Shown: positions 1 through 7,992 of the stretch, in pieces | How the letters are laid out: each line of letters opens with the position of its first letter | How positions within the stretch are numbered: position 1 is the stretch's first letter | NCBI GenBank assembly: GCA_004558185.1 | Contig: SFDP01000051.1 | Location: forward strand, 1-23,656 | Length of the DNA stretch: 23,656 nt | Direction of reading: 5' to 3' | Source of the DNA: Lachnospiraceae bacterium | GTDB taxonomy: Bacteria > Bacillota > Clostridia > Lachnospirales > Lachnospiraceae | The notes under the pieces: model-generated | What the model saw: the letters and a program-made list of their open reading frames with translations, nothing else | What the model was told of the DNA's origin: nothing | Databases searched by the model: none | Position numbers and translations under genes: made by a program

Positions 1-85
1 TAAGAAACGGCACACAAAGGCAGAGATAAGAAGTAAAATGTAGGATTTAATCTGCGGCAGAATTGCGGCAGGAGAGAATTATAAT

Positions 86-424
86 TTGACGCGTGACACA
101 AAGGCAGCAGGAAAAACCAGACAACTGATCGAAACTACCGTTCAGGCGGTAGAAAAGGGAATCCAGTATGCGGATGATACGGCTGTCAGCATGGGTGAGG
201 TTATGGAAGGAGCCAAGCTGTCGACCGAGCTGATGAACAAGATGGCAGAGCATCTGAAGAAGGAAGCTGAAAATATGCGCGCCATTGACCATAGTGTTGC
301 AGTAGTATCTGAGGTGGTGGATAACAATTCAGCCACATCTGAGGAAACGGCGGCAGTCAGTGAAGAACAGTCTGCACAGGTCACCACAATGGTAGGCATG
401 ATGGAAAGATTTGTAATTGAATAA
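86..424 (+). pseudogene. Methyl-accepting chemotaxis protein, C-terminal remnant
   Basis: The reading frame encodes only the last ~110 residues of a methyl-accepting chemotaxis receptor: the returning helix of the cytoplasmic signalling hairpin, with heptad-rich stretches such as AVVSEVVDNNSATSEETAA and a terminal EEQSAQVTTMV. The hairpin tip that binds CheA/CheW, the HAMP domain, the membrane segments and the sensor domain are all absent. Upstream the frame is closed by TAG at 41-43 and the other two forward frames also have stops, so the loss is not merely a window-edge effect. A TTG at 86 with AGGAG at 70-74 could in principle start a 112-residue fragment, but without the hairpin tip it should not signal. 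Most likely a decaying gene end; a sequencing or assembly error in the first 90 bases is the alternative. A strong terminator follows. Confidence 0.7.
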
Positions 425-460
425 GGGGAGGCTGTTCCTGTATAATTTTATCAGAGAAAT

Positions 461-497
461 AAAGGAAGCATATCAGGAGGATATGCTTCCTTTTGTA
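461..497 (+). terminator. Intrinsic terminator after the chemotaxis gene remnant
   Basis: A perfect 14-bp stem (461-474 with 480-493) closes a 5-base loop, and the right arm runs into TTTT. The A-rich left flank and T-rich right flank could allow it to work in both directions, but no minus-strand gene ends here. Confidence 0.85.
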
Positions 498-528
498 CGG
501 GCAGAAAAGACGGTTAAACGTATATTCG

Positions 529-557
529 CAGCTATTCAGAACCCCATTCGCAGAATC
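529..557 (+). repeat. Fragment of the GTAACTATTCAG hairpin repeat (left end)
   Basis: CTATTCAGAACCCCATTCGC, followed by one A/G difference and AATC, matches the left end of the full copy at 11295-11437. Only the terminal ~29 bases remain here, just upstream of the reductase gene. Confidence 0.65.
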
Positions 558-595
558 TATACTTAAGGATGTTGGAAGGAAAGGATTTGGCAGGC

Positions 596-1486
596 ATGAA
601 CAGGATATTAATAACCGGAGGAAGCGGTTTTTTGGGAAGCCGGATAAGCTATTTTTACAGGCGGAAAGCGGAGGGGAAGATCAGTGTATTCACTCCTGCA
701 CACCGGGAAATGGATTTTACCAGTCTGACCTCTGCAAGAGATTATCTTTTGGCCTCAAGGCCGGAGGTGGTTTTTCACTGTGGTGGAATAGCGGATACGG
801 AATATGTCCGCACCCATCCAGAGGAAGGATACCATATCAATGTGGAGGGTACCGCCAATCTGGCGCAGCTTACCGGAGAAATGGGAATACCTATGATTTT
901 TACCAGCTCCGATTATGTCTATCAGGGGAAAACCATTGCGGGGAAGGAATATTGCCGGCAGACAGATGAGCTTCATGAGGAAGAGGCCTGTTCGGAAAAT
1001 GAATATGGGATACAAAAGCTGGAGGCGGAAAAGCGATGTCTCACTGCAAATCCGCTTGCAGTCGTCCTGCGATTGACCTGGATGTATGATATACCAAGGA
1101 GAGGGGTGCACAATAAGGATAATTTTATTGTGAATTTATTCCATGCAGAGAAGGAGAAGCAGCCGCTCAGGTTTGCCTGTCATGAGTATAGGGGGCTTAC
1201 TGATGTTTGGCAGGTGGTAAAAAATCTGGAAAAGGCGATAAGCCTGCCTACAGGCACCTATAACTTTGGCTGTACGAATTCTCTGCCGACCATCAAGGTG
1301 GCAGAGCTGGCAGCTCATTTACTGGGGCTTTCTTCTCAAATAGTGGAAGAGGACAGGGAACGGTTTGCAGACCGGCCAAGAAATATTACGATGTCTGGGG
1401 AAAAGCTGAGAGGACAGGGGATAACATTTGGAAGCACGGAAGAAGGATTGAGAAGATTCATTAAGGAGAATTTTCCTGTTTCATAG
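596..1486 (+). CDS. SDR-family NAD(P)-dependent reductase, dTDP-4-dehydrorhamnose reductase-like
   Basis: An extended short-chain dehydrogenase/reductase of 296 residues. The N terminus has the dinucleotide-binding pattern ITGGSGFLG (residues 6-14). A TSSDYVYQG segment near residues 103-111 supplies the serine, and YGIQK at 137-141 supplies the Tyr-x3-Lys catalytic pair. The overall arrangement resembles RfbD/RmlD and related sugar-nucleotide reductases, but no rhamnose or other sugar-nucleotide genes are nearby, so the substrate is unknown. ATG at 596 was chosen over ATG at 569 because GGAAGGAAAGGA (574-585) sits about 10 bases upstream and the glycine motif then falls at the usual distance from the N terminus. 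The gene stands alone between a terminator and a new promoter. The family call is firm; the exact enzyme is not. Confidence 0.8.
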   Translation: MNRILITGGSGFLGSRISYFYRRKAEGKISVFTPAHREMDFTSLTSARDYLLASRPEVVFHCGGIADTEYVRTHPEEGYHINVEGTANLAQLTGEMGIPMIFTSSDYVYQGKTIAGKEYCRQTDELHEEEACSENEYGIQKLEAEKRCLTANPLAVVLRLTWMYDIPRRGVHNKDNFIVNLFHAEKEKQPLRFACHEYRGLTDVWQVVKNLEKAISLPTGTYNFGCTNSLPTIKVAELAAHLLGLSSQIVEEDRERFADRPRNITMSGEKLRGQGITFGSTEEGLRRFIKENFPVS

Positions 1487-1534
1487 CCAGTGCGGAAGAG
1501 GCACAATATGTGGGGGGATTTTTGTGAATATACG

Positions 1535-1563
1535 TTGCCACACCATGACAGTAGTGATACAAT
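1535..1563 (+). promoter_or_regulatory. Sigma-A-type promoter for the phospholipase-like gene
   Basis: TTGCCA (1535-1540) and TACAAT (1558-1563) are separated by exactly 17 bases, upstream of the start at 1639. Both boxes match the vegetative consensus at five of six positions. The transcript would begin about 60-70 bases before the start codon and would include the repeat fragment at 1582-1610. Confidence 0.7.
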
Positions 1564-1581
1564 GGGAACGTAAAATTTGAA

Positions 1582-1610
1582 GTGACTATTCAGAACCATG
1601 TAAATGTTAC
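1582..1610 (-). repeat. Fragment of the GTAACTATTCAG hairpin repeat (inverted right end)
   Basis: GTGACTATTCAGAACCATGT followed by AAATGTT matches the outer end of the copies at 11295-11437 and 17125-17220, including the subterminal CATG(c/t)AAATGTT. Only one end is present. It lies in the predicted 5' untranslated region of the next gene. Confidence 0.6.
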
Positions 1611-1638
1611 AATTTAAAACTGAATTGGAGATTGATTT

Positions 1639-2463
1639 ATGCCTTCAACATATGCACACTATAGGATGGGACAGGAGGTCAGACAGAGACTTTCTGAGCC
1701 GGACAAAAGGGTAATTGAGCAGTATCATGACTTATACAATATCGGCCTTCATGGACCGGATCTTTTGTTTTATTATAAGGCACTGGGCAGGAACCATGTA
1801 AATTCTATGGGCTTTGGCCTCCATAAGTATCCCGGCCGGTATTTTTTTGAACGGGCAGCAGGAATACTGAAGAAAAAGAGACTGGAACCTGCTCATTTAT
1901 CGTACGTTTATGGTTATCTGTGCCACTTTGCCCTTGACGTTACCTGTCATGGCTTCGTGAATGGACAGATCAAGGATACCGGCGTGGGGCATCTGGCTCT
2001 GGAAACAGATTTGGATCGCAGACTGCTGCTGATGGATGGAAAGGAGCCTATGTCCACCCGGGTTACGGGCCATTTGATTCCCAGCAGTCACAGTGCCAGG
2101 GTGATCAGGGACTTTCATCCGGGAATAACGGTTGAAGAGGCCTATAAATCCATTAAGGATATGGTGTTTTATCTAAATGCACTTATCTCGCCGGGCAGGC
2201 TCAAAAGAGGCTTACTGGTGGGCGGCCTGAAGCTGGTGGGACAGTACGACAATGTAGGAGGTCTTTTGATGAAGCCTCTGGAGAATCCGAAAGCCACTAA
2301 AGGTGTAGATCACCTGCTTGAGTTGTATCGGCAGGGGAGGGATCTGGCCGTGGAGCTGATCGGAGAATATTCTCACTATCTCAAGGGAGAGCAGGAGCTG
2401 GGTTGCCTGTATGACTGCAATTTTGAGTCCGTTAAGGCAAAGATGCCGAAAAAAAGAATATGA
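1639..2463 (+). CDS. Zinc-dependent phospholipase C family protein
   Basis: A 274-residue protein with the histidine/aspartate pattern of the zinc-dependent phospholipase C superfamily: H7, the GLHGPD block (H38, D41), H62, the HFALDVTCH block (H96, D100, H104), then H118 and E122. These correspond to the ligands of the trinuclear zinc site in Bacillus-type phospholipase C. Many clostridial genomes carry such proteins without a known substrate; an activity on phospholipids is inferred from the family only. No signal peptide is visible, unlike secreted phospholipase toxins, so it is probably cytoplasmic and not a toxin. TTGGAG (1625-1630) lies 8 bases before the ATG, and its own promoter is at 1535-1563. 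The stop codon is embedded in a hairpin. Confidence 0.8.
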   Translation: MPSTYAHYRMGQEVRQRLSEPDKRVIEQYHDLYNIGLHGPDLLFYYKALGRNHVNSMGFGLHKYPGRYFFERAAGILKKKRLEPAHLSYVYGYLCHFALDVTCHGFVNGQIKDTGVGHLALETDLDRRLLLMDGKEPMSTRVTGHLIPSSHSARVIRDFHPGITVEEAYKSIKDMVFYLNALISPGRLKRGLLVGGLKLVGQYDNVGGLLMKPLENPKATKGVDHLLELYRQGRDLAVELIGEYSHYLKGEQELGCLYDCNFESVKAKMPKKRI

Positions 2464-2488
2464 TGAGGGGCTTTTGCCCCTGACATCA
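2461..2488 (+). other. Stop-codon-overlapping hairpin
   Basis: TGATG-AGGGGC-TTTT-GCCCCT-ga-CATCA forms an 11-bp stem with a 2-base bulge, beginning at the TGA stop of the phospholipase-like gene. No T-run follows, so it is a weak terminator candidate or an mRNA 3'-end stabiliser. Confidence 0.5.
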
Positions 2489-2528
2489 CATTACGTCAAA
2501 ATAACTTTGAACAGGAATAGAGGGAAGA

Positions 2529-3770
2529 ATGAAGTTAACGAGGGAAGAAAAGAACTGGGTGCTTTATGATGTGGGAAATTCTGCGTTTACGCTGCTGATC
2601 ACGACTATAGTGCCGATTTACTTTAATCATCTGGCAGGGAGTGCAGGAATTTCTGACATAGAGTACCTGGCCTATTGGGGCTACGCCGTATCCGTTACTA
2701 CGCTGATCGTGGCTCTGTTAGGGCCTGTCTGTGGCTCCATTGCGGATACGAAGGGCTACAAAAAGCCGTTTTTTCTGGCTGCATTAACAGTAGGTGTAAG
2801 CGGCTGCCTTTCTCTGGGGCTGGCAAAGCAATGGCTGTTATTTCTGGTAATATTTATTATAGCCAAGGTGGGATATTCCGGCAGCTTGATTTTCTATGAT
2901 GCCATGCTAACGGACATTACCACAAAGGAGCGTATGGATCAGGTTTCCTCTCAGGGTTATGCCTGGGGCTATATTGGCAGTTGTATTCCCTTCATGATCT
3001 GTCTGACAGTTGTGTTGGGCGCTGAAGGCTTTGGCATAAGTATGGCACAGGCTATGACGGCAGCCTTTTTCATCACGACACTTTGGTGGCTCATGATGAC
3101 CATTCCACTGATGAAGGTATACAGGCAGCAATATTATGTGGAGAGGAAGCCACAGGTTGTACGGGAGAGCTTTAGACGTCTGGGAAGGACCTTTGCCAGT
3201 GTAAAAAAAGAAAAGAAGATTTTTCTGTTCCTGCTGGCATTTTTCTTCTATATTGATGGTGTCTATACCATAATCGATATGGCCACCGCCTATGGGTCAG
3301 CATTGGGACTTGATACTACAGGACTGCTGCTGGCTCTTCTGGTGACGCAGATCGTAGCCTTTCCCTTTGCTATTCTGTTTGGGCGCCTGTCCCAAAAGTA
3401 TTCAGGAGATGTGCTGATCACCATATGTATCGGTGCGTATTTCTGCATTGCAGTGTTTGCGTATTTTCTGGTTAATCAGGTACAGTTCTTTGCTCTGGCA
3501 GTATTGGTGGGAATGTTCCAGGGAGGAATTCAGGCCCTGTCCCGTTCCTATTTTACCAAAATCATCCCTGCTGCACAGGCGGGGGAATACTTTGGCCTGC
3601 TGGATATCTGCGGCAAGGGTGCGGCATTTATGGGAACAGGGATAGTCGGTGCGATAACTCAGGTTACAGGCAGTATGAATAAGGGCGTGGGCACCATCGC
3701 AGTCCTTTTTATCATTGGTTTAATTTTCTTTCGACTGTCGGTAAAAGCCAAGGCGCCCGATCAAGAATAA
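2529..3770 (+). CDS. MFS transporter, UMF1/ATG22 family
   Basis: A 413-residue polytopic membrane protein. The N-terminal KNWVLYDVGNSAF resembles the D-x-(A/G)-N-S-A-(Y/F) signature of the UMF1/ATG22 branch of the major facilitator superfamily. Roughly twelve hydrophobic segments are visible, with a basic cytoplasmic loop around residues 205-228 (VRESFRRLGRTFASVKKEKK) separating two halves. Substrates of bacterial UMF1 proteins are mostly unassigned; yeast Atg22 exports amino acids from the vacuole. AGGGA lies just before the ATG. The gene is followed after only 4 bases by the GTPase-nuclease gene, so the two are almost certainly cotranscribed. Confidence 0.85.
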   Translation: MKLTREEKNWVLYDVGNSAFTLLITTIVPIYFNHLAGSAGISDIEYLAYWGYAVSVTTLIVALLGPVCGSIADTKGYKKPFFLAALTVGVSGCLSLGLAKQWLLFLVIFIIAKVGYSGSLIFYDAMLTDITTKERMDQVSSQGYAWGYIGSCIPFMICLTVVLGAEGFGISMAQAMTAAFFITTLWWLMMTIPLMKVYRQQYYVERKPQVVRESFRRLGRTFASVKKEKKIFLFLLAFFFYIDGVYTIIDMATAYGSALGLDTTGLLLALLVTQIVAFPFAILFGRLSQKYSGDVLITICIGAYFCIAVFAYFLVNQVQFFALAVLVGMFQGGIQALSRSYFTKIIPAAQAGEYFGLLDICGKGAAFMGTGIVGAITQVTGSMNKGVGTIAVLFIIGLIFFRLSVKAKAPDQE

Positions 3771-3774
3771 AACG

Positions 3775-6468
3775 ATGAATACGATGAAGACGAATAAGCT
3801 TGTTTTGGGCATTCTTGCCCATGTGGATGCAGGAAAAACCACCCTGTCGGAAAATATTCTTTATACCTGTAAAGCAATCCGAAGTAAGGGCAGGGTGGAT
3901 CATCAGAATACCTTTTTGGATACTCATAGCCTGGAGAGAGAAAGAGGGATTACCATTTTCTCCAAACAGGCTCTTTTTTCATTGGGAGAATGGGAGATCA
4001 CACTGTTAGACACTCCGGGGCACGTGGACTTTGGCACAGAGATGGAAAGAACCCTGCAGGTATTGGATTACGCTGTTCTGGTTATTAATGGAAATGATGG
4101 GGTACAAAGTCATACGATTACGCTGTGGAAGCTATTAAGACGTTATGAAATCCCGGTATTTATTTTTGTTAATAAGATGGACAGGCCTCAAAATGATGCT
4201 GATCATCTGCTACAGGAGCTAAAACGAAGACTCAGTGCGGACTGCCTGGATTTTGGCTTACAGGCTGAGGAGGCAGAAGAATTCTATGAGGAGATCGCAC
4301 TAAAGGAAGAGGGACTGCTTAACCGTTATCTGGAAGGAGTGCTGCCTACAGGAGAAGAGATTGCCGAACTGGTGAAAAACAGGAAGGTATTTCCTGTCTA
4401 TTTTGGCTCAGCCTTAAAGGATCTGGGGGTAAAAGAGCTTTTAGCGGGGATAAGCCAATATGTACAGCCAGGCGAATACTCAAAGAACCTGGGAGCAAGG
4501 GTATTCAAGATCGGACGAGACAGTCAGAATAACCGACTGACCTATGTAAAAATCACAGGAGGAAGCCTTAAGGTAAAGCAGCTTCTGGAAGGAAAAGAGA
4601 AGAAGGAAGGAAGGCCCTGGCAGGAAAAGGTGGATCAGATTCGTCTCTACTCAGGGGATACCTATACGCTTACAGAAGAAGTACGGGCCGGAGCCATCTG
4701 CGCATTGACAGGACTGGGAAAAACCTGGGCAGGAGAAGGGCTGGGAGAGGAAAAAGAAGGTATTTTGCCGCTCCTTGAGCCGGTACTGACCTACAGCCTT
4801 GAGCTTCAGGAAGGGATAAATATACATCAGGCTTACGAAAAGCTGGAAATTCTCTGTCAGGAGGATCCCGGACTGCAATTGATCTGGAAGGAAGAATTAC
4901 AGGAAATTCAGATCAAGGTCATGGGGGAAATTCAGTTGGAGGTTCTGAAGCGCCTTATTGAAGAACGCTTTGGCTTCCAGGTGGAGTTTGGAAACGGCCA
5001 TATCGTCTATAAGGAAACCATAGGAAATACGATAGAGGGAATAGGCCATTTTGAACCATTACGCCATTATGCAGAGGTACATCTTTTGATGGAGCCGCTG
5101 CCGGCGGGCAGTGGATTGGAATATGGGACAGACTGTAGTGAAGATAGTCTGGAGAAAAACTGGCAGAAGCTGATTCTTACCCATTTACAGGAAAAGCAGC
5201 ATCTGGGAGTTCTGACCGGCTCTCCCATTACGGATATGCGGATTACCCTGGTTGCCGGAAAGGCACACTCCAAGCATACAGAGGGGGGAGACTTTCGTCA
5301 GGCTACCTATCGGGCCGTCAGGCAGGGATTAATGAAGGCAAAAAGCATTTTGCTGGAACCTGTATATTCCTTTACGCTGGAGCTTCCGCAGGCTCAGGTG
5401 GGGCGGGCTATGGCAGATATTCAAAGGATGCAGGGCAGCATTGCCTTTTCAGAGGATACTTCCTCGGAGGAGGGAATGAGTGTCCTGGTGGGAAGCTGTC
5501 CGGTAGCGGCTATGGGAGACTATCATCGGGAGGTTTTGTCCTATACGCAGGGAAAAGGAAGGCTTAGCTGTTTACTGAAAGGATATGAGCCCTGCCATGA
5601 TGCAAAAAAGGTGATCGAGGAGTCCGGATATTTGCCGCAAGCAGATCTGGAGAATCCATGCAGCAGTATTTTCGTTTCCCATGGTGCAGGGGTATGTGTG
5701 GAATGGGATAAGGTAGAAGACTATATGCATTTAGGGGCCGTATATTTTCCGGCAATGGAGGAGTGCAATGAGAGTGTGCCTGGAATAAGAGCATCGCTGA
5801 CCAGAAAGCCGGAGGCTATCGGAACTGAAGAAATAGATGCGATTTTAAGGCGGGCCTCCCAGGCCAACCAAAAAAATAAGGAAGAGCGTGACAGAAGGGG
5901 CTGGAGACGAAAAAGGGCTGGGAGCATGACAGAGGCTGTTATCGGAAGAAATAAGCCTCAGCCCCCAAAAGAGACCTGCTTGTTGGTGGATGGCTACAAC
6001 ATCATTTTTGCATGGAAGGAGCTGAAGGAGCTGGCTCAGATCAGCCTTGACGGAGCAAGAGGGAAGCTGATGGACATTCTCTGTGATTATCAGGCCATGA
6101 AGGGCTGCCGGATCATTCTGGTGTTTGATGCCTATCGCATTTTAGGGCACCCGGAGGAGGTTCTTGATTACCAGAACATTCATGTGGTGTACACAAAGGA
6201 AGCGGAAACGGCAGACCAGTATATTGAAAAATTTGCCCATCAGCATGGGAAGGATTACCAGATTACCGTGGCTACCTCTGATGGTCTGGAGCAGATCATT
6301 ATCCGGGGAGAGGGCTGTGGGCTTTTGTCTGCAAGAGAGCTGGAAGAGGAGATTAGCCGTACCAGAGAATGGTTTATGGAAAACCACAGGATGACATCCA
6401 AGGGAAATAAGCATACTCTTGGAGAATACCTGACCTTCCCCAAGGAGGAACAGACAGAGGATGAATGA
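3775..6468 (+). CDS. TetM/EF-G-like translation GTPase fused to a C-terminal NYN (Rae1/YacP-like) nuclease domain
   Basis: An 897-residue two-part protein. Residues 1-605 form a ribosome-binding translational GTPase: G1 AHVDAGKT (15-22), G2 RGITI (57-61), G3 DTPGH (79-83), G4 NKMD (133-136), G5 GSAL (211-214), then EF-G-type domains II-V, ending in a TetM-like domain V (GKGRLSCLLKGYEPC). Where TetM has its drug-displacing YSPVSTP loop, this protein has HSKHTEGGDF (498-507), so classical tetracycline protection is not predicted. A linker with a highly basic stretch (about 691-715) leads to an NYN/PIN domain at 734-870 with LLVDGYNII (D739), VFDAY (D785), ETADQYIEK (D814) and VATSDGLEQ (D836), the acidic set of Rae1/YacP, an endoribonuclease known in Bacillus subtilis to cut mRNA in the ribosomal A site. 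ATG at 3784 is an alternative start. The gene sits 4 bases after the transporter and is followed by an RNA methyltransferase. Confidence 0.88.
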   Translation: MNTMKTNKLVLGILAHVDAGKTTLSENILYTCKAIRSKGRVDHQNTFLDTHSLERERGITIFSKQALFSLGEWEITLLDTPGHVDFGTEMERTLQVLDYAVLVINGNDGVQSHTITLWKLLRRYEIPVFIFVNKMDRPQNDADHLLQELKRRLSADCLDFGLQAEEAEEFYEEIALKEEGLLNRYLEGVLPTGEEIAELVKNRKVFPVYFGSALKDLGVKELLAGISQYVQPGEYSKNLGARVFKIGRDSQNNRLTYVKITGGSLKVKQLLEGKEKKEGRPWQEKVDQIRLYSGDTYTLTEEVRAGAICALTGLGKTWAGEGLGEEKEGILPLLEPVLTYSLELQEGINIHQAYEKLEILCQEDPGLQLIWKEELQEIQIKVMGEIQLEVLKRLIEERFGFQVEFGNGHIVYKETIGNTIEGIGHFEPLRHYAEVHLLMEPLPAGSGLEYGTDCSEDSLEKNWQKLILTHLQEKQHLGVLTGSPITDMRITLVAGKAHSKHTEGGDFRQATYRAVRQGLMKAKSILLEPVYSFTLELPQAQVGRAMADIQRMQGSIAFSEDTSSEEGMSVLVGSCPVAAMGDYHREVLSYTQGKGRLSCLLKGYEPCHDAKKVIEESGYLPQADLENPCSSIFVSHGAGVCVEWDKVEDYMHLGAVYFPAMEECNESVPGIRASLTRKPEAIGTEEIDAILRRASQANQKNKEERDRRGWRRKRAGSMTEAVIGRNKPQPPKETCLLVDGYNIIFAWKELKELAQISLDGARGKLMDILCDYQAMKGCRIILVFDAYRILGHPEEVLDYQNIHVVYTKEAETADQYIEKFAHQHGKDYQITVATSDGLEQIIIRGEGCGLLSARELEEEISRTREWFMENHRMTSKGNKHTLGEYLTFPKEEQTEDE

Positions 6469-6490
6469 AATCAGGAAGAAGGAGGGGCGG

Positions 6491-7831
6491 ATGCTTCCAC
6501 AGGAATTTTTAAACAGAATGGAAAAGATGCTGGGAGAGGACTATCCCCTCTTTTTGGCAAGCTATGAGAGGGAGGCATATAAGGGTTTAAGAAGAAATCC
6601 ATTGAAGGCGGAGCAGGAGGAATTCGAAAATAGAATGCCCTTTTCCTTAAAAGAAGTTTCCTGGACACCTACAGGTTATTACTATTCTTTGGCAGAGCAT
6701 CCGGGACAGCATCCCTATCATCAGGCAGGGCTTTATTATATCCAGGAGCCCAGTGCTATGGCTGCAGCGGAATATTTGCAGGTGAAGCCGGGAGAGAGAG
6801 TCTTGGATTTGTGTGCCGCTCCCGGGGGAAAAAGTACACAGATTGGAGGTTATCTTTGTGGAGAGGGACTTCTGGTCTGCAATGAGCCTCATTCTGCAAG
6901 GGCAAAGATTTTATCTGAAAATATTGAACGTATGGGGATAACGAATGCTTTGGTGACCAATGAGATGCCCGGGAAGCTGGCAGAAATATTTCCCCGGTAT
7001 TTTGACAAAATTCTGGTGGATGCTCCCTGCTCCGGCGAAGGAATGTTTCTAAAGAATGAGGAGGCGTGTCTGGAATGGAACCCGAACAATGTACAGCTTT
7101 GTGCCAAAAGACAGGATGAGATTCTGAAGGAAGCAGCTAAAATGCTCAGACCGGGAGGCTGTCTGGTGTATTCCACCTGTACCTTTTCTGAGGAAGAGAA
7201 TGAAGGAAGCATCAACCGATTTTTAACTGGACATCCTGAGTTTGCCTTTGTGGAGGAGAAACGCTTCTGGCCACATCAGGTGGAGGGAGAAGGTCACTAT
7301 ATTGCGGTGCTGAAAAAACAGGGTAACCCGGAGCAGGGCGATCACCCTTCATCGACCAATGGATATGCCAGCGCGGCAGATTTAAAAGAGTGTCCGGAAT
7401 TTGTCCGATTCCAGCAGGAATACCTGAACCTTTCATCAATGCCCCTCTGGAGGAAAGCATCAGAGGCCTCGTTGAGCGAGAACTGGCGCCTATATTTTTT
7501 TGGTGAGCAGCTTTATCATCTTCCCGCCGATATGCCTTCCCTCAAGGGGCTTAAGGTGCTTCGGGCGGGGCTTCATCTGGGCACCGTAAAAAAGAATCGC
7601 TTTGAGCCGTCTCATGCGCTGGCTCTGGCACTGAAGCCTTCCCAGGCAAAGTATACGATCAGCCTGTCCTCCGAAGGAAAAGAGGTGAGAGCCTATTTGT
7701 CAGGGCAGACCTTTTTGGCAGAGGGAGAAAAGGGCTGGTATCTGATTGCCGTGGATGGATATAGTCTGGGTTGGGGCAAGCTGGCAGGGGGGATCATGAA
7801 AAACCATTACCCTAAAGGCCTGAGGCGGTGA
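6491..7831 (+). CDS. RsmF/NOL1-NOP2-Sun family RNA (cytosine-5) methyltransferase
   Basis: A 446-residue S-adenosylmethionine-dependent m5C methyltransferase. From the start used here, motif I is VLDLCAAPGGKS (104-115), motif IV is VDAPCSGEGMF with Cys180, and motif VI is YSTCTFSEEENE with Cys230; the paired cysteines are the catalytic and release residues of this family. The C-terminal third matches the extra RsmF-type RNA-binding region in length and position. Target is probably rRNA (or tRNA), by family only. ATG at 6491 is preferred because AAGGAGG (6479-6485) lies five bases upstream and the protein then begins MLPQEFL, as expected. The in-frame ATG at 6461 would overlap the preceding gene by 8 bases and adds ten residues. 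Cotranscribed with the GTPase-nuclease gene; ends at a bidirectional terminator. Confidence 0.88.
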   Translation: MLPQEFLNRMEKMLGEDYPLFLASYEREAYKGLRRNPLKAEQEEFENRMPFSLKEVSWTPTGYYYSLAEHPGQHPYHQAGLYYIQEPSAMAAAEYLQVKPGERVLDLCAAPGGKSTQIGGYLCGEGLLVCNEPHSARAKILSENIERMGITNALVTNEMPGKLAEIFPRYFDKILVDAPCSGEGMFLKNEEACLEWNPNNVQLCAKRQDEILKEAAKMLRPGGCLVYSTCTFSEEENEGSINRFLTGHPEFAFVEEKRFWPHQVEGEGHYIAVLKKQGNPEQGDHPSSTNGYASAADLKECPEFVRFQQEYLNLSSMPLWRKASEASLSENWRLYFFGEQLYHLPADMPSLKGLKVLRAGLHLGTVKKNRFEPSHALALALKPSQAKYTISLSSEGKEVRAYLSGQTFLAEGEKGWYLIAVDGYSLGWGKLAGGIMKNHYPKGLRR

Positions 7832-7854
7832 TGTCTTCAGTTAAAATGCCAATG

Positions 7855-7903
7855 CCTGCAATTAGCATAGACAGTAGGCTACATCGGTACAGGGGGTTGC
7901 AGG
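7855..7903. repeat. Inverted repeat CCTGCAA/TTGCAGG
   Basis: A perfect 7-bp inverted repeat (7855-7861 with 7897-7903) encloses a 35-base interval that also contains TAGC/GCTA. It lies between the methyltransferase stop and the terminator. It may fold in the mRNA tail; chance is possible. Confidence 0.3.
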
Positions 7904-7939
7904 ACTGGAGCTATAAGGACAGCAGAATAGATTGATAAA

Positions 7940-7975
7940 AGAAAAAGCAGGTGGAGAAACCTGCTTTTTCTTATG
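7940..7975. terminator. Bidirectional intrinsic terminator
   Basis: AGAAAAAGCAGG (7940-7951) pairs perfectly with CCTGCTTTTTCT (7960-7971) around an 8-base loop, with A-rich left and T-rich right flanks. It lies between two convergent genes (ending at 7831 plus and 7993 minus) and can serve both. Confidence 0.85.
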
Positions 7976-7992
7976 ATGATCACGTTTATCGT

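Noticed and set aside
493..969. Plus-strand frame overlapping the SDR reductase
   Set aside because: Low-similarity translation in another frame over the conserved reductase; no motif.
1639..2463. Secreted phospholipase toxin
   Set aside because: Zinc ligands match the superfamily, but there is no signal peptide and no C-terminal membrane-binding domain.
3775..6468. Tetracycline-resistance ribosomal protection gene
   Set aside because: The GTPase is TetM-like, but the domain IV loop that displaces the drug in TetM (YSPVSTP) is replaced by HSKHTEGGDF, and a nuclease domain is attached. Resistance is not supported.
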